Assembly (NCBI RefSeq): GCF_003149535.1
Contig: NZ_QGDB01000002.1
Span: forward strand, 620,001 to 684,000
Reading direction: 5' to 3'
Length of the DNA stretch: 64,000 nt
Origin: Falsochrobactrum shanghaiense
GTDB lineage: Bacteria; Pseudomonadota; Alphaproteobacteria; Rhizobiales; Rhizobiaceae
A model generated the notes under the pieces. The model was given only the letters and a program-made list of their open reading frames with translations, was not told where the DNA came from and did not search any database. Both the position numbers and the translations under genes were made by a program. Shown here piece by piece: positions 18,926 to 28,531 of this stretch (position 1 is the first letter of the stretch; each line of letters opens with the position of its first letter).

Positions 18926-19942
18926 TCACGCTCGCTCGATCACGATTTTCAGAACGTTTCGGTCGCCGTCCCAGAATGGGAGCGCCGATTCGGCCTCCTC
19001 AAACGGGAAAACGCGTGAAATCAGTCCATCGGCATCCGCACCAAGCTTTTCGAGATGCTGGATCACCGCCTCGAAATCACCCAGCGTCGCATTGCGCGAG
19101 CCCATGATGTCGAGTTCCTTGAGATTGAAGAATTGAGTCTGGTAGGTAACCGGCGCTTTCGAATAGCCGACATAGACGACGCGACCGGCAAAGCCGGCCA
19201 TATCCACCGCCTGCGTGAACGTGATCGGCAGGCCGACCGCTTCAAAGGCCACGTCTACGCCATCACCATTGGTCAGCTTCTCAACCTGCGCCACCGCATC
19301 CTCACCGCCCGCCAGTGCATGGCTTGCGCCGAATTTCAGCGCCAGCTCACGCTTTTCGGCGCTTGGATCAATGGCAATAACCTTCGCACCGCGTGCGACG
19401 GCGCCAAGCAGCACACCCATGCCGATCATGCCGCAGCCAAGCACCGCAACGACATCGCCTGCTGCAACCCGCCCGCGCTCGACCGCATGAAAGCCGACGG
19501 AAAGCGGCTCGACCAGCGCCAGATGACGCGGGGGCAGGCTTTCGTTCAGAATAAGCTTTTCGGCGGGCAGCACGATCTGCTCGGCCAATCCGCCATTCTG
19601 CTGTACGCCAAGCGTCTTGTTATAGCGACATGCGTTCAGCCGGCCTTTGCGGCAAGAGGTGCAGGTGCCGCAATTGGTGTAAGGCATCACGATGACGCGC
19701 TTGCCCTTCGCATAGGCCGCGCTCACGCCCTCGCCCGCCTCGATGATTTCGCCGCCGATTTCATGGCCGGGAATACGCGGCAGTTCGACCAGCGGATTAA
19801 GCCCCTTGAATGTGTTCAGATCGCTGCCGCACAGCCCGACATGCCGCACGGCCACACGAACATGGCCCGGCAAAAGCGGGGCTTCGTCGACCTCGGCGAA
19901 GCGGGTAATATTTTCGCTCTCGATGCGCAGAGCCTTGACCAT
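18926..19942 (-). CDS. zinc-dependent alcohol dehydrogenase (threonine/galactonate dehydrogenase-like)
   Basis: A 338-residue medium-chain dehydrogenase. It has the catalytic-zinc motif GLCGSDLNTF, the GHEIGGEI helix, a structural zinc cluster with four cysteines (NCGTCTSCRKGRLNAC) and the NAD(P) motif VLGCGMIGMG. ATG 19942 is chosen, with AGGAAATATTCG in front, over ATG 19966, which has none. Its place between uxaA and the TRAP genes suggests oxidation of an aldonate or sugar acid, as for the LgoD/YjjN L-galactonate oxidoreductases. The substrate is an inference. Confidence 0.88.
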   Translation of the reverse strand: MVKALRIESENITRFAEVDEAPLLPGHVRVAVRHVGLCGSDLNTFKGLNPLVELPRIPGHEIGGEIIEAGEGVSAAYAKGKRVIVMPYTNCGTCTSCRKGRLNACRYNKTLGVQQNGGLAEQIVLPAEKLILNESLPPRHLALVEPLSVGFHAVERGRVAAGDVVAVLGCGMIGMGVLLGAVARGAKVIAIDPSAEKRELALKFGASHALAGGEDAVAQVEKLTNGDGVDVAFEAVGLPITFTQAVDMAGFAGRVVYVGYSKAPVTYQTQFFNLKELDIMGSRNATLGDFEAVIQHLEKLGADADGLISRVFPFEEAESALPFWDGDRNVLKIVIERA

Positions 19943-19980
19943 CGAATATTTCCTGTCGGTTGTCATACTGTCTTGGTAAA

Positions 19981-21528
19981 TCAGGTTACGGCGCCTACCT
20001 GCCAGGGTACGAATTCATTATCGCCGTAGTCGTAAATCTCGCTCAGGGTCTTCTCCTCGCCCGATGCGACCGCAATGATATGCTCGAAAATACGCGTTCC
20101 CGCCTCTTCGATGGTTTCCTCGCCCTTGACGATGCCGCCGCAATTGAGGTCCATATCTTCCTTCATGTGCTCGTACATTTCGGAATTGGTGGCGATCTTG
20201 ATGCACGGCGCAGGCTTGAAGCCCGACACAGAACCGCGCCCGGTGGTAAAGCAAATGACATTGCAGCCGCCCGCCACCTGACCAGTCACTGCGACGGGGT
20301 CATATCCGGGCGTATCCATGAAGACAAAGCCCTGCTCCGTGACGGTTTCGGCAAATTCATAGACCGCCTTGAGCGGCATGGAGCCGCCCTTGGCGACTGC
20401 GCCAAGCGACTTTTCCAGAATGGTGGTGAGGCCGCCCAACTTGTTTCCATGCGAGGGGTTGTTGTTCAACTCATCGCCATTACGCGCTGTGTAATCGCGC
20501 CACCAGTCGATGCGCTGCAACAGCTTTTCGGCGACCGCAGGCGTCACCGCGCGCCGCGTCAAAAGATGCTCCGCGCCGTAGATTTCAGGCGTTTCGGACA
20601 AAACCGTCGTGCCGCCATTGCGCACGATCAGATCGGAGGCATAGCCCAGTGCCGGATTGGCGGAAATACCGGAATAGCCGTCCGAGCCGCCGCATTCGAG
20701 CGCCACCTTGAGCTTTGACAGCGGCTGCGGCGTCCGCTTGGCCGCGTTGACCAATGGCAGCATTTCCTTGATCTGTTCGATCGCCGCATCGATGGTCTTG
20801 CGGGTGCCGCCATGCTGCTGGATGGTCATAGTGCGCAGACGATCACCTTCTTCCATGCGATAATGCTCAAGAATCGGCGCGATCTGATTGGTTTCGCAAC
20901 CAAGTCCGATCATCAGGATACCGCCGAAATTCGGATGTTTGGCATAGCCCTGGATGGTGCGGATCAGCAGGCGATAGCCTTCCGATTTGGTGTTGAGCGC
21001 GCAGCCCGTACCGTGCGTCAATGCCACCACGCCATCGATATTATCAAAGCCGTCCAGACCGCCCATGCGATTGAAATAGTCGGCAATGTAACGCGACACG
21101 GTGGCCGAGCAGTTCACCGAAGCGATGATGCCGATATAGTTGCGCGTTCCCACGCCACCAAAACCGCGATCATAGCCCATGAACTGACGTCGCTCGGCTT
21201 CAGGCAGCATGCCACGCTCTTCGATGTCGATGGAAAACTGATGCTTGTGCTCGGAAGGCAGCATGGCGAGATTGTGGAGATGCACATGCTCGCCCTGGGC
21301 AATGTCCTGCGTAGCCACGCCAATGACCTGGCCATATTTGAGCACTTCCTTGCCCTTTGCCACCGGATGCCGCGCAACCTTGTGGCCACGCCCGATAAGG
21401 TCGCGCGCAATCACATCGTCAAGACCAATCGGATCGCCGGCGCGTACCGAGACGCGCGCAACCGCCACATCATCCGATGGGTGCAAAAGGATTACGGGCG
21501 CTACCGTCGACAGGGCCTTGTCATTCAT
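19981..21528 (-). CDS. uxaA: altronate dehydratase family protein
   Basis: A 515-residue full-length UxaA-type enzyme. An N-terminal SAF-like domain (about 1-100, GHKVARHPVAKGKEVLKYGQ) is followed by the core with GYDRGFGGVGTRNYIGI, VALTHGTGCALN, GLGCETNQI, ECGGSDGYSGISANPALG and FTTGRGSVSGFKPAPCIKIA. The family converts D-altronate to 2-keto-3-deoxygluconate with Fe(II). D-galactarate dehydratase is a close relative and cannot be fully excluded. It overlaps the regulator gene by eight bases and leads a run of zinc dehydrogenase and TRAP genes. Confidence 0.9.
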   Translation of the reverse strand: MNDKALSTVAPVILLHPSDDVAVARVSVRAGDPIGLDDVIARDLIGRGHKVARHPVAKGKEVLKYGQVIGVATQDIAQGEHVHLHNLAMLPSEHKHQFSIDIEERGMLPEAERRQFMGYDRGFGGVGTRNYIGIIASVNCSATVSRYIADYFNRMGGLDGFDNIDGVVALTHGTGCALNTKSEGYRLLIRTIQGYAKHPNFGGILMIGLGCETNQIAPILEHYRMEEGDRLRTMTIQQHGGTRKTIDAAIEQIKEMLPLVNAAKRTPQPLSKLKVALECGGSDGYSGISANPALGYASDLIVRNGGTTVLSETPEIYGAEHLLTRRAVTPAVAEKLLQRIDWWRDYTARNGDELNNNPSHGNKLGGLTTILEKSLGAVAKGGSMPLKAVYEFAETVTEQGFVFMDTPGYDPVAVTGQVAGGCNVICFTTGRGSVSGFKPAPCIKIATNSEMYEHMKEDMDLNCGGIVKGEETIEEAGTRIFEHIIAVASGEEKTLSEIYDYGDNEFVPWQVGAVT

Positions 21529-22273
21529 TTTCCGACCTCATTCTCAAATTCATATCGCCAGCCTCTGCGCGCGTCGGCTCGCTTTCCATCCAGCGCTGCT
21601 TCGAGGCTTCCAGATGCGTTCGCATCGCCGCCTGCGCCAGAAGCGGATCCCGCGCTTCCAGTGCGGCATAGATTTTCTCGTGTTCGGCCAGAGCCTGCAC
21701 CCATGTGTCGACTGTCTCAAAGCGCGTTCTAAGCTGCGCCGTAAGCGGGCTGTGCCGCTCATCGAAAAGATCGCGCACAATGCGCGTCATGACCGAATTA
21801 CCCGACTGCTCGGCAATGATCATATGGAATTGCCGATCCTGCTCGATTGCCTTGCGGCCCGCCGCGATCTGTCCTGCCATTACGTCCAGATTGGCGCGCA
21901 GGCGAGCCAGCGCTTCCGACGTTATACAGCTGCAAGCCATGACGATGGCGCTGCCTTCAATGAGCGCGCGCGCCTGCGTAATTTCCAGTGCGCTTTCTCC
22001 AATCGAACTGTTCGTACCAGCCGATCTGTTTTCAGGCTCGACAGATACGTAAACACCGGAGCCCATGCGGATTTCAACATTTCCGGCAATTTCGAGCGCG
22101 ATCAGCGCCTCACGCAGCGAGGGGCGGGATACGCCAAGCTGATACGCAAGTTCGCGCTCCGCCGGAAGCCTGCTGCCGACGGGAAATTGCCCGTCCCGGA
22201 TCAGCAGCCTGACCTGGTCGGCAATCTGTTGATAAAGCCTCCGTGGCTCAACCGAGCCATTATGATCACTCAT
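21521..22273 (-). CDS. GntR-family regulator, FadR/UxuR subgroup
   Basis: A 250-residue regulator. The winged helix lies at about residues 10-75 (LPAERELAYQLGVSRPSLREAL, MGSGVYV) and the C-terminal all-helical FCD domain has the metal/ligand pattern with FHMIIAEQSGN and LAEHEKIYAALEARD. ATG 22273 is chosen, with GGGAGTGACG in front; longer in-frame starts lack a ribosome site. As first gene of the hexuronate operon, and divergent from the reductase gene at 22466, it most likely represses both from the 192-bp intergenic region. Confidence 0.9.
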   Translation of the reverse strand: MSDHNGSVEPRRLYQQIADQVRLLIRDGQFPVGSRLPAERELAYQLGVSRPSLREALIALEIAGNVEIRMGSGVYVSVEPENRSAGTNSSIGESALEITQARALIEGSAIVMACSCITSEALARLRANLDVMAGQIAAGRKAIEQDRQFHMIIAEQSGNSVMTRIVRDLFDERHSPLTAQLRTRFETVDTWVQALAEHEKIYAALEARDPLLAQAAMRTHLEASKQRWMESEPTRAEAGDMNLRMRSENE

Positions 22274-22465
22274 CGTCACTCCCAAAACTGGCCTTACCAT
22301 ATTTTGAACTGACACAAAGTGCAATATTTATTAACTTATTGATTTATATAAACTCTCCATAAAATTACACTTTTGTCGCACCGCTATTTTAGCGATAATA
22401 ATCGACTGGCTTGACCAATTTTACAGGCTGGATTAGCTATTCCTAGAATTTTCAAGGGAGATAAA
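22274..22465. promoter_or_regulatory. divergent promoter/operator region of the hexuronate cluster
   Basis: 192 AT-rich bases between the FadR-type regulator (-) and the reductase (+). Both promoters and the operator should lie here. A half-site TTGACCAA lies near 22413, but I cannot define a full palindromic FadR-type operator by eye. Confidence 0.5.
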
Positions 22466-23593
22466 ATGAGCGACCAGCCATCGATTCTGCAATTTGGCAC
22501 CAGTCGTTTTCTGCTGGGTCACGCGGATTTTTTCATTTCGGAAGCATTGGCGGAGGGGAATGCAATCGGCACCGTCGCCATCGTGCAGACAACTGCTAAT
22601 CCCGATAGCGCGCGCCGTATCGCCGCGCTCAACAGCGGGGAAGGCTATCCCGTCATCATCCGCGGCCTCTCGGGCGGCAAGCCGGTCGATACGCAATATC
22701 AGGCAAAAAGCGTCACCGCAGCCTATTCGGCGCATCGCGACTGGGAGAAAATCCGCAGCCTTGCCGCTAATGTGAAGGTCATTCTCTCCAACACCGCCGA
22801 CAAGGGTTATGAACTTGATGAAAGCGATGACCGCACACTGATTTCAACTCCGGAACGCCTGCCGAAAAGCTTTCCGGCCAAGCTTCTCGTCCTGCTGCAC
22901 CATCGCTGGCAGGTCAATGCCGATGCACCTTTATCGATCTTCCCGTGCGAGCTCATCTCCCATAATGGCGACAAGCTGCGCAGCATTCTGCTAGGAATGG
23001 CGCAGGACTGGGATTTGCCGGAGGCTTTCACGCAATGGATCAAGGACAAGTGCATTTTTGCCAATAGTCTGGTTGATCGCATCGTATCCGAGCCGATCGA
23101 TCCTGTCGGCGCAATCGCGGAGCCTTATGCGCTTTGGGCTATCGAACAGGCCGAGGGCCTGACCTTGCCCTGCAAACATGCCGACATCGTCGTAACCCAC
23201 GATCTTGCCCGTTTCGAGCGCCTGAAACTCTATCTTCTCAACCTCGGCCACACTTATATTGCCGAGCAATGGCTGAAAAACGCGCGTCCCAAGGACGAAA
23301 TCGTGCTCGACGCCATGCAGGATCCAACCATCCGCGACGAGCTTGAAGCGGTCTGGAACGATGAAGTGATTCCGGTCTTCGCTGCTGATGGACTTGAAGC
23401 GGAAGCGAAAGATTATCTGGTTTCCGTGCGTGAACGCTTTCTTAATCCGTTCCTCAAGCACCGGATTTCCGATATTGCCTCCAATCACGAGGAAAAAAAG
23501 CAGCGCCGCTTTGCACCGATTATCGCTCGCGCAAAAGAGCTTGGTCTCAATCTGGAACAGCGCCGACTCAATCAGGCGCTCAGCAGCAGCTGA
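22466..23593 (+). CDS. mannitol dehydrogenase family protein (tagaturonate/fructuronate reductase-like)
   Basis: A 375-residue NAD-dependent oxidoreductase of the long-chain mannitol dehydrogenase/UxaB family. It has an N-terminal Rossmann segment ILQFGTSRFLLGHADFF, and VILSNTADKGYEL, IFPCELISHNGDKLR and CIFANSLVDRIV match the conserved SNT, E-N-x-G-D and N-D-R blocks. It is shorter than E. coli UxaB. Tagaturonate reductase makes altronate, the substrate of UxaA at 19981, so the pair is metabolically coherent. AAGGGAGATAAA precedes the ATG, and a strong terminator follows at 23648. Confidence 0.85.
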   Translation: MSDQPSILQFGTSRFLLGHADFFISEALAEGNAIGTVAIVQTTANPDSARRIAALNSGEGYPVIIRGLSGGKPVDTQYQAKSVTAAYSAHRDWEKIRSLAANVKVILSNTADKGYELDESDDRTLISTPERLPKSFPAKLLVLLHHRWQVNADAPLSIFPCELISHNGDKLRSILLGMAQDWDLPEAFTQWIKDKCIFANSLVDRIVSEPIDPVGAIAEPYALWAIEQAEGLTLPCKHADIVVTHDLARFERLKLYLLNLGHTYIAEQWLKNARPKDEIVLDAMQDPTIRDELEAVWNDEVIPVFAADGLEAEAKDYLVSVRERFLNPFLKHRISDIASNHEEKKQRRFAPIIARAKELGLNLEQRRLNQALSSS

Positions 23594-24250
23594 TAGCTGA
23601 AAAAGACGCAGCCGCGGCTTGTCCGCCTGTCATGATTGCAAAAAATTGCGGCAGCTTCCCATTCCGGGAAGCTGCCGCCTTTATAATACAGTCAATAAAG
23701 CTTCAAATATTTTACCGATATGCCCCGATAATTACGCTGGAGCGACCGGAACATGCGTTACGATCTGGTTATCCAATAGGCCCCTTGCTGATTGAGAGAA
23801 TTCAGGAAGGAGCATTGCAGCCTGAAAACCCTCGGCTGCGAGGTGCTTATTATAAACAAATAATCAGCAAAATGGAAATATGCGTTGAAACAATTTCTTG
23901 TAAAATTCTCAAGTAAAATCCATCATAGTCTAATTCTGTATTAGTAACTGGCAATTTTATATTAGGTTAAATTTGGGATTTACCCAATTTAATCATGGCA
24001 ATTTATTGTGGAGACGCGCATTGGCCTTCCATCCTCACATCGCAGAAAAGCGGTGCCACGCGACAGATTACCGATAGCGCATTAGGCATGACTAATATTG
24101 CTGCGGCCAATGCCGAAGAACGATGTCAATAGCGGCCAAAGTCGTACTGCATTTGCTGGCATTTTCGATTTCTCTTCTGTAATCTGGTTTATGGAGATCT
24201 GCCTCAAAGCAGAGGGAAACGCGCCTATAACGGGCATTCAGGGAGGACCT
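23594..24250. other. 657-bp intergenic region upstream of tctC
   Basis: Contains the terminator at 23648-23686, then about 350 bases of AT-rich DNA (23680-24000) without a credible gene, and the tctC leader. An in-frame ATG at 24098 would extend TctC, but it lacks a ribosome site and would bury the signal peptide. Confidence 0.55.
23648..23686 (+). terminator. rho-independent terminator
   Basis: Perfect 13-base arms GCGGCAGCTTCCC and GGGAAGCTGCCGC with loop ATTCC, followed by CTTTATAAT. AAAAATT on the 5' side could support weak minus-strand termination as well. It ends the reductase transcript. Confidence 0.88.
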
Positions 24251-25201
24251 ATGCGTAAATTGATTCTGGCTCTTACATCCGTCGCCGCACTGGCCATGGC
24301 AGGCGCTGCTTCAGCGGAAGATTATAAAATACTGGCTCCGGCAGCCCCGGGCGGCGGCTGGGACCAGACCGCGCGCACGATGCAAAGCGTGCTTCAGGAC
24401 GAGAAGATTTCCGGCAGCGTACAGGTCATCAATGTACCCGGCGCAGGCGGCACGATCGGCCTTGCGCAATTCGTCAATCAGAACAAGGGCGACCCAAGCC
24501 AGCTGATCGTCGGCGGTTATGTGATGGTCGGCGCGATCCTCACCAACAATTCCCCGATCACGCTCGATGCCATCACGCCCATCGCGCGGCTAACGGGCGA
24601 ATATGAAGCCATCGTGGTTCCCGCTTCTTCCGACATCCAGAATCTGGGCGATCTGGTTGAAAAGCTCAAGGCTGATCCCGGCGCGGTTTCCTGGGGCGGC
24701 GGATCGGCTGGCGGCACGGATCACATCACCGCCGGTCTGTTTGCAAAGGCTGTGGGCGTTGATCCGACCAAGGTCAATTATATCGCCTTTTCAGGTGGCG
24801 GCGAAGCGCTCGCCGCAATTCTCGGCAATCAGGTGACGGTCGGCATTTCCGGTTATGGCGAGTTCGAGCCGCAGGTGAAGGCCGGGACGCTGCGCGTCAT
24901 CGGCATTTCCAGCGACGAACCGGTGGAAGGCATTGACGCGCCGACCTTCAAGGAAAGCGGCGTGGACGTCTCCATCCAGAACTGGCGCATGGTTGGCGCG
25001 GCTCCCGACATCACGGCCGAGCAGCAGGCAGCCATCAATGCCGATATTGAGAAAATGGTAAAATCCGACGCCTGGCAGAAGAACCTTAAAGACAAGGGCT
25101 GGGCCGACACCTATCTCGCAGGCGACGCCTTCAAGGAGCAACTCGCCAAGGATATTCAGTCGACAGAAGCCATCCTCAAGGAAATCGGCCTCGTTAAATG
25201 A
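24251..25201 (+). CDS. tctC: tripartite tricarboxylate transporter substrate-binding protein TctC
   Basis: A 316-residue periplasmic receptor of the Bug/TctC family. The signal peptide ends GAASAED near residue 22, then APAAPGGGWDQTARTM (the family's P-G-G-x-D ligand loop), NVPGAGGTIGLAQFV and a second SGGGEALAAILGNQV loop. ATG 24251 is chosen with GGGAGGACCT directly upstream. It feeds citrate or another carboxylate to TctAB. Coupled to tctB by ATGA. Confidence 0.93.
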   Translation: MRKLILALTSVAALAMAGAASAEDYKILAPAAPGGGWDQTARTMQSVLQDEKISGSVQVINVPGAGGTIGLAQFVNQNKGDPSQLIVGGYVMVGAILTNNSPITLDAITPIARLTGEYEAIVVPASSDIQNLGDLVEKLKADPGAVSWGGGSAGGTDHITAGLFAKAVGVDPTKVNYIAFSGGGEALAAILGNQVTVGISGYGEFEPQVKAGTLRVIGISSDEPVEGIDAPTFKESGVDVSIQNWRMVGAAPDITAEQQAAINADIEKMVKSDAWQKNLKDKGWADTYLAGDAFKEQLAKDIQSTEAILKEIGLVK

Positions 25202-25710
25202 CAGGATCTGAACAGCAGAGACAGCGCCGTCCCGATGGGGCGGCGCAGCAGCACGTCAAACCGGATTATGCCGCTCTCGTCATAGCATTCGTTCTGGCGG
25301 CCATCGCCATCGCAATCGCCTGGGCGACTGCCTATGGAAATGCCATCCTGTCCTATTCTCCGGTCGGCCCCAAAACCGTGCCCTATATTATCGCAGCCGG
25401 GCTTTTCGGGCTGGCAATATGGACGGTAATCGAGGCGCTTCGCGGTGATTTTCCAGAACGCGAGCAGCAGGAAATCGCCCCCATGGCGTGGATCATCGGT
25501 GGTCTGGCGCTTCAGATGCTGACGATGAAATCCATCGGCTTTTCATTATCGACCGGCTTGCTTTTTGCAGCAACGGCACGAGGCTTCGGCTACCGCAAAT
25601 TCTGGATCAGCCTGCCGGTCGGCATCATTTTCGCTTTCGCGCTCTGGGTGGTTTTTGCACGCGGCCTGCAATTATCGCTACCGGCGGGCTGGCTCGAACA
25701 ATTCGTATAA
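25198..25710 (+). CDS. tctB: tripartite tricarboxylate transporter small subunit TctB
   Basis: A 170-residue membrane protein with four hydrophobic segments after a polar N-terminus of about 20 residues; the segments include LVIAFVLAAIAIAIAWATA and GLFGLAIWTVIEAL. The GPKTVPYIIAAGL segment is typical of TctB (DUF1468). It lies between tctC and tctA, as in most TTT operons, and is coupled by a four-base overlap. Confidence 0.9.
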   Translation: MTGSEQQRQRRPDGAAQQHVKPDYAALVIAFVLAAIAIAIAWATAYGNAILSYSPVGPKTVPYIIAAGLFGLAIWTVIEALRGDFPEREQQEIAPMAWIIGGLALQMLTMKSIGFSLSTGLLFAATARGFGYRKFWISLPVGIIFAFALWVVFARGLQLSLPAGWLEQFV

Positions 25711-25725
25711 AAGCGGGAGAGCGTC

Positions 25726-27270
25726 ATGGATACTTTAAGCCTTCTCGCGCAGGGCCTTTTGGTGGCTTTGGAGCCCAGCAATCTTCTTTACGCACTTATT
25801 GGCGTCACGCTGGGAACCGCCGTGGGCGTTCTTCCGGGTATCGGCCCCGCGCTGACGGTCGCCCTGCTGCTTCCCGTTACCTATAAGCTCGATCCGTCCG
25901 GCTCGCTGATCATGTTTGCGGGTATTTATTACGGCGGCATGTATGGCGGCTCGACAACATCGATCCTGCTCAATACGCCCGGTGAAAGCGCATCCATCGT
26001 CACCGCGCTGGAAGGCAACAAAATGGCGCGTGCGGGGCGCGGCGGACCGGCGCTTGCCACCGCCGCCATCGGCTCCTTCATTGCCGGTCTGCTGGCCACG
26101 CTTGCGCTGGCCTTCGTTGCGCCATGGGTGGTGAAATTCGCGCTCTCTTTTGGCCCTTCGGAATATTTCGCGCTGATGCTTCTCGCCTTCATGACTGTTT
26201 CAGCGGCATTTGGCGATTCCACATTGAGGGGCCTGACAGCGCTCTTCATCGGCCTGGCGCTTGGCTTGATCGGGATCGATCAGTTGACCGGTCAGGCACG
26301 CCTCGTCATGGGCACGCCCAATCTTCTCGATGGCATCAACGTCACCACACTCGCTGTTGCGCTGTTTGCAATTGGCGAGACGCTGGCGGTCGTGGCCAAA
26401 AAATTAAGCCCCGATGACGAGGTCATCGCAGTCAAGGGCTCGGTCTGGATGACCAGAGAGGACTGGAAACGTTCCTTGATGCCATGGCTGCGCGGCACCG
26501 CCATCGGGTTTCCTATCGGGGCAATGCCCGCAGGCGGCGCAGACGTATCGAGCTTCCTGTCCTATTCGACGGAGCGCCAGTTTTCCAAACATCCCGAAGA
26601 ATTCGGCAAAGGCGCGATTGAAGGCGTAGCGGGACCGGAAGCCGCCAATAATGCATCCGCGGCAGGCACTCTCGTGCCGCTTCTCACGCTCGGCCTGCCG
26701 ACAACGGCGACCGCCGCGATCATGCTGGCCGGTTTCCAGCAATTCGGCCTTCAGCCGGGGCCGCTCCTGTTCATAACCAATGCACCGCTCGTCTGGGGAC
26801 TGGTTGCCAGCCTTCTCGTCGCCAATCTGATGCTTCTGGTGCTCAACCTGCCGATGATCGGCATGTGGGTCAAAATGCTGACCATCCCGCGGCATTGGCT
26901 TTATGCGGGTATTCTTGTTTTCGCCACGCTCGGCACGATCGGCGCCAATGCCTCGACTTCGATGCTGTTTGGCTTGCCGGTCTCGTTCGAACTGGGATTG
27001 CTTCTGGCTTTCGGCCTGCTGGGCTATGTGCTGCGTCGTTTTTCCTACCCGATCGCGCCGGTCGTCGTGGGGCTGATCCTTGGACCAATGGCTGAGAAGA
27101 GTCTTCGGCAGGCCCTGCAGATCAGCCAGGGAAATCCGCTCACTCTGGTCAGTTCGTGGGTGTCGGTAACGCTGATCGCATTGGCAATTGCAGCGGTCGT
27201 GGTACCGATGATTTTGCGCCAGCGCGGCAAGGGTGCTCTGCTTGCGCAAATGGCATCCGATGAAGACTGA
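25726..27270 (+). CDS. tctA: tripartite tricarboxylate transporter permease TctA
   Basis: A 514-residue polytopic permease, the length typical of the family, with about twelve TM segments. Family blocks are visible: [58 protein letters not shown] and [27 protein letters not shown] precedes the ATG. It drives carboxylate import with TctB and TctC. An inverted repeat follows at 27292. Confidence 0.95.
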   Translation: MDTLSLLAQGLLVALEPSNLLYALIGVTLGTAVGVLPGIGPALTVALLLPVTYKLDPSGSLIMFAGIYYGGMYGGSTTSILLNTPGESASIVTALEGNKMARAGRGGPALATAAIGSFIAGLLATLALAFVAPWVVKFALSFGPSEYFALMLLAFMTVSAAFGDSTLRGLTALFIGLALGLIGIDQLTGQARLVMGTPNLLDGINVTTLAVALFAIGETLAVVAKKLSPDDEVIAVKGSVWMTREDWKRSLMPWLRGTAIGFPIGAMPAGGADVSSFLSYSTERQFSKHPEEFGKGAIEGVAGPEAANNASAAGTLVPLLTLGLPTTATAAIMLAGFQQFGLQPGPLLFITNAPLVWGLVASLLVANLMLLVLNLPMIGMWVKMLTIPRHWLYAGILVFATLGTIGANASTSMLFGLPVSFELGLLLAFGLLGYVLRRFSYPIAPVVVGLILGPMAEKSLRQALQISQGNPLTLVSSWVSVTLIALAIAAVVVPMILRQRGKGALLAQMASDED

Positions 27271-27291
27271 ATAAGACACCAGATGACAAAA

Positions 27292-27324
27292 GAGACCGGA
27301 ACATCTTAATCATGTTCCGGTCTC
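27292..27324 (+). terminator. strong inverted repeat after tctA, probable terminator
   Basis: Perfect 13-base arms GAGACCGGAACAT and ATGTTCCGGTCTC with a seven-base loop. The following ATCATATATAAG is AT-rich but not a clean T-run, so termination efficiency is uncertain. Confidence 0.65.
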
Positions 27325-27401
27325 ATCATATATAAGCCGATGATTTTACGGTCTTTCATCAGCCGTAATGCTATTTTGCAAAATGCCTCACCGCGTGAGG
27401 C

Positions 27402-27560
27402 TCATTCATGAATCTTGCGAAATTCAGCCACATCGATGCCAAGCGTCTGAAGATCGCGCTTGCGCGGCTGATGCCCTACGCGCAAAGCGGCAGCGGCCTG
27501 AACGGCGCTGTTGAACTGCGCAAAAGCATGACCAAAACGATTATTGAAACGGGCGAACAT
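27402..27560 (-). CDS. small basic protein of unknown function
   Basis: A 52-residue protein. It has an amphipathic N-terminus (MFARFNNRFGHAFAQFNSAV), an Ala-rich helix and a C-terminus HQPRKRDLQTLGIDVAEFRK. The ending 'LxxLGIDxxxFRxI' resembles short uncharacterised proteins common in Rhizobiales, distantly recalling DUF1127-like proteins. ATG 27560 is preceded by GGAGAAAACA. It lies 110 bases downstream of the MgtC-like gene on the same strand. The function is unknown. Confidence 0.6.
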   Translation of the reverse strand: MFARFNNRFGHAFAQFNSAVQAAAALRVGHQPRKRDLQTLGIDVAEFRKIHE

Positions 27561-27670
27561 TGTTTTCTCCATCGCGGACATTCCTGCATCCGCACCCTCC
27601 ATATGGGTATTGGCTGCGAATTCCGGTAGAGCAGCCAGCACATGACAGCCATGCATATGATGCATGCCGA

Positions 27671-28159
27671 TCAGCCGGGCCTCTTGTCCGAACCCACTGA
27701 CCGTTCCATCTTGCCAACGACGATGAACGTGACGATGACAATGGTGGTCGCAATGATCGCGATATGCCAAAGACCAAGGCCGCTCGCCAGCCCCACCGAG
27801 GCGGCAAGCCACATGCCGGCGCCGGTCGTAATACCCATGATCTTGCCTTTGGCAAAGATGATAAAACCGGCGGCCAGAAAAGCCACGCCATTGGTAATGG
27901 CTTCGATAAGGCGGGAGGGATCCATCCTGATGTTCGGATCATCGAATGCCGGGATATTGACCAGTTCGAGCGATACAAGGGTGAAGGTCGCGGATGCGAG
28001 GCAGACCACCATATGCGTTTTAAGCCCGGCAGGCCGCTGACGCCATTCGCGCTCCAGTCCGATAACCGCTCCCAGAATCGTGGCAAGCAGCATTCGCGCC
28101 AACACGACAGGCAGGCTTATGACATTATCATGAGTGAATTCGGCCCAGAACTGATCCAT
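27671..28159 (-). CDS. MgtC/SapB family membrane protein
   Basis: A 162-residue membrane protein. The MgtC hallmark lies near the N-terminus (LLATILGAVIGLEREWRQRPAGLKTHMVV), with the conserved R-x-P-A-G-L-R/K-T-H block and four to five TM segments. The soluble C-terminal domain of virulence MgtC is absent, so this is the short form. The start is uncertain: ATG 28159 and TTG 28171 both have weak ribosome sites. In pathogens MgtC supports growth in low magnesium and in macrophages; that role is not demonstrated here. Confidence 0.85.
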   Translation of the reverse strand: MDQFWAEFTHDNVISLPVVLARMLLATILGAVIGLEREWRQRPAGLKTHMVVCLASATFTLVSLELVNIPAFDDPNIRMDPSRLIEAITNGVAFLAAGFIIFAKGKIMGITTGAGMWLAASVGLASGLGLWHIAIIATTIVIVTFIVVGKMERSVGSDKRPG

Positions 28160-28213
28160 GCCGATTAACAAATATCATGGCACATGGTTCCGTCTTTTTC
28201 TCACCCCTTTAAA

Positions 28214-28429
28214 TTACTGACCATCGCCAGAGGCGGGTGGGACAGGCTGGGTTGTAGCAGGCGGCAATGTCTCCTCGCTGTTGGACGGATTGTCCGGTGC
28301 GATTATCTCTCCATAAACCTCCAGCAGAAACCACACGGCAAATGCCGCGACTATGCTCACCAGCAATATGATGAGAACGGGCCTGCCCTCACGGCCCTGC
28401 CTTGCCTCCCTCGGACTGATCTGTTTCAT
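28214..28429 (-). CDS. small single-TM membrane protein
   Basis: A 71-residue protein. It has a basic N-terminus (KQISPREARQGREGR), one TM segment at about residues 18-40 (VLIILLVSIVAAFAVWFLLEV), then a periplasmic Pro/Thr-rich tail (LPPATTQPVPPASG). AGGAGGCCTTGATCT precedes the ATG. It lies just upstream of the MgtC-like gene on the same strand. No family is recognised. Confidence 0.65.
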   Translation of the reverse strand: MKQISPREARQGREGRPVLIILLVSIVAAFAVWFLLEVYGEIIAPDNPSNSEETLPPATTQPVPPASGDGQ

Positions 28430-28531
28430 AGATCAAGGCCTCCTGTCTCGATGAACCGCATAACGTCAGGAATAATCGTTCAGCAACGAGATAGTTCCAT
28501 GCAAGGCGGGATGGGTAAATATGATGGATAA

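Noticed and set aside
18065-21732. Long plus-strand frames opposite dctP, the zinc dehydrogenase and uxaA
   Set aside because: All are antisense shadows of strongly supported genes in high-GC DNA.
26404-27279. 291-codon minus-strand frame opposite tctA
   Set aside because: Composition (Arg, His, Gln rich) is that of an antisense shadow, and TctA is unmistakable.
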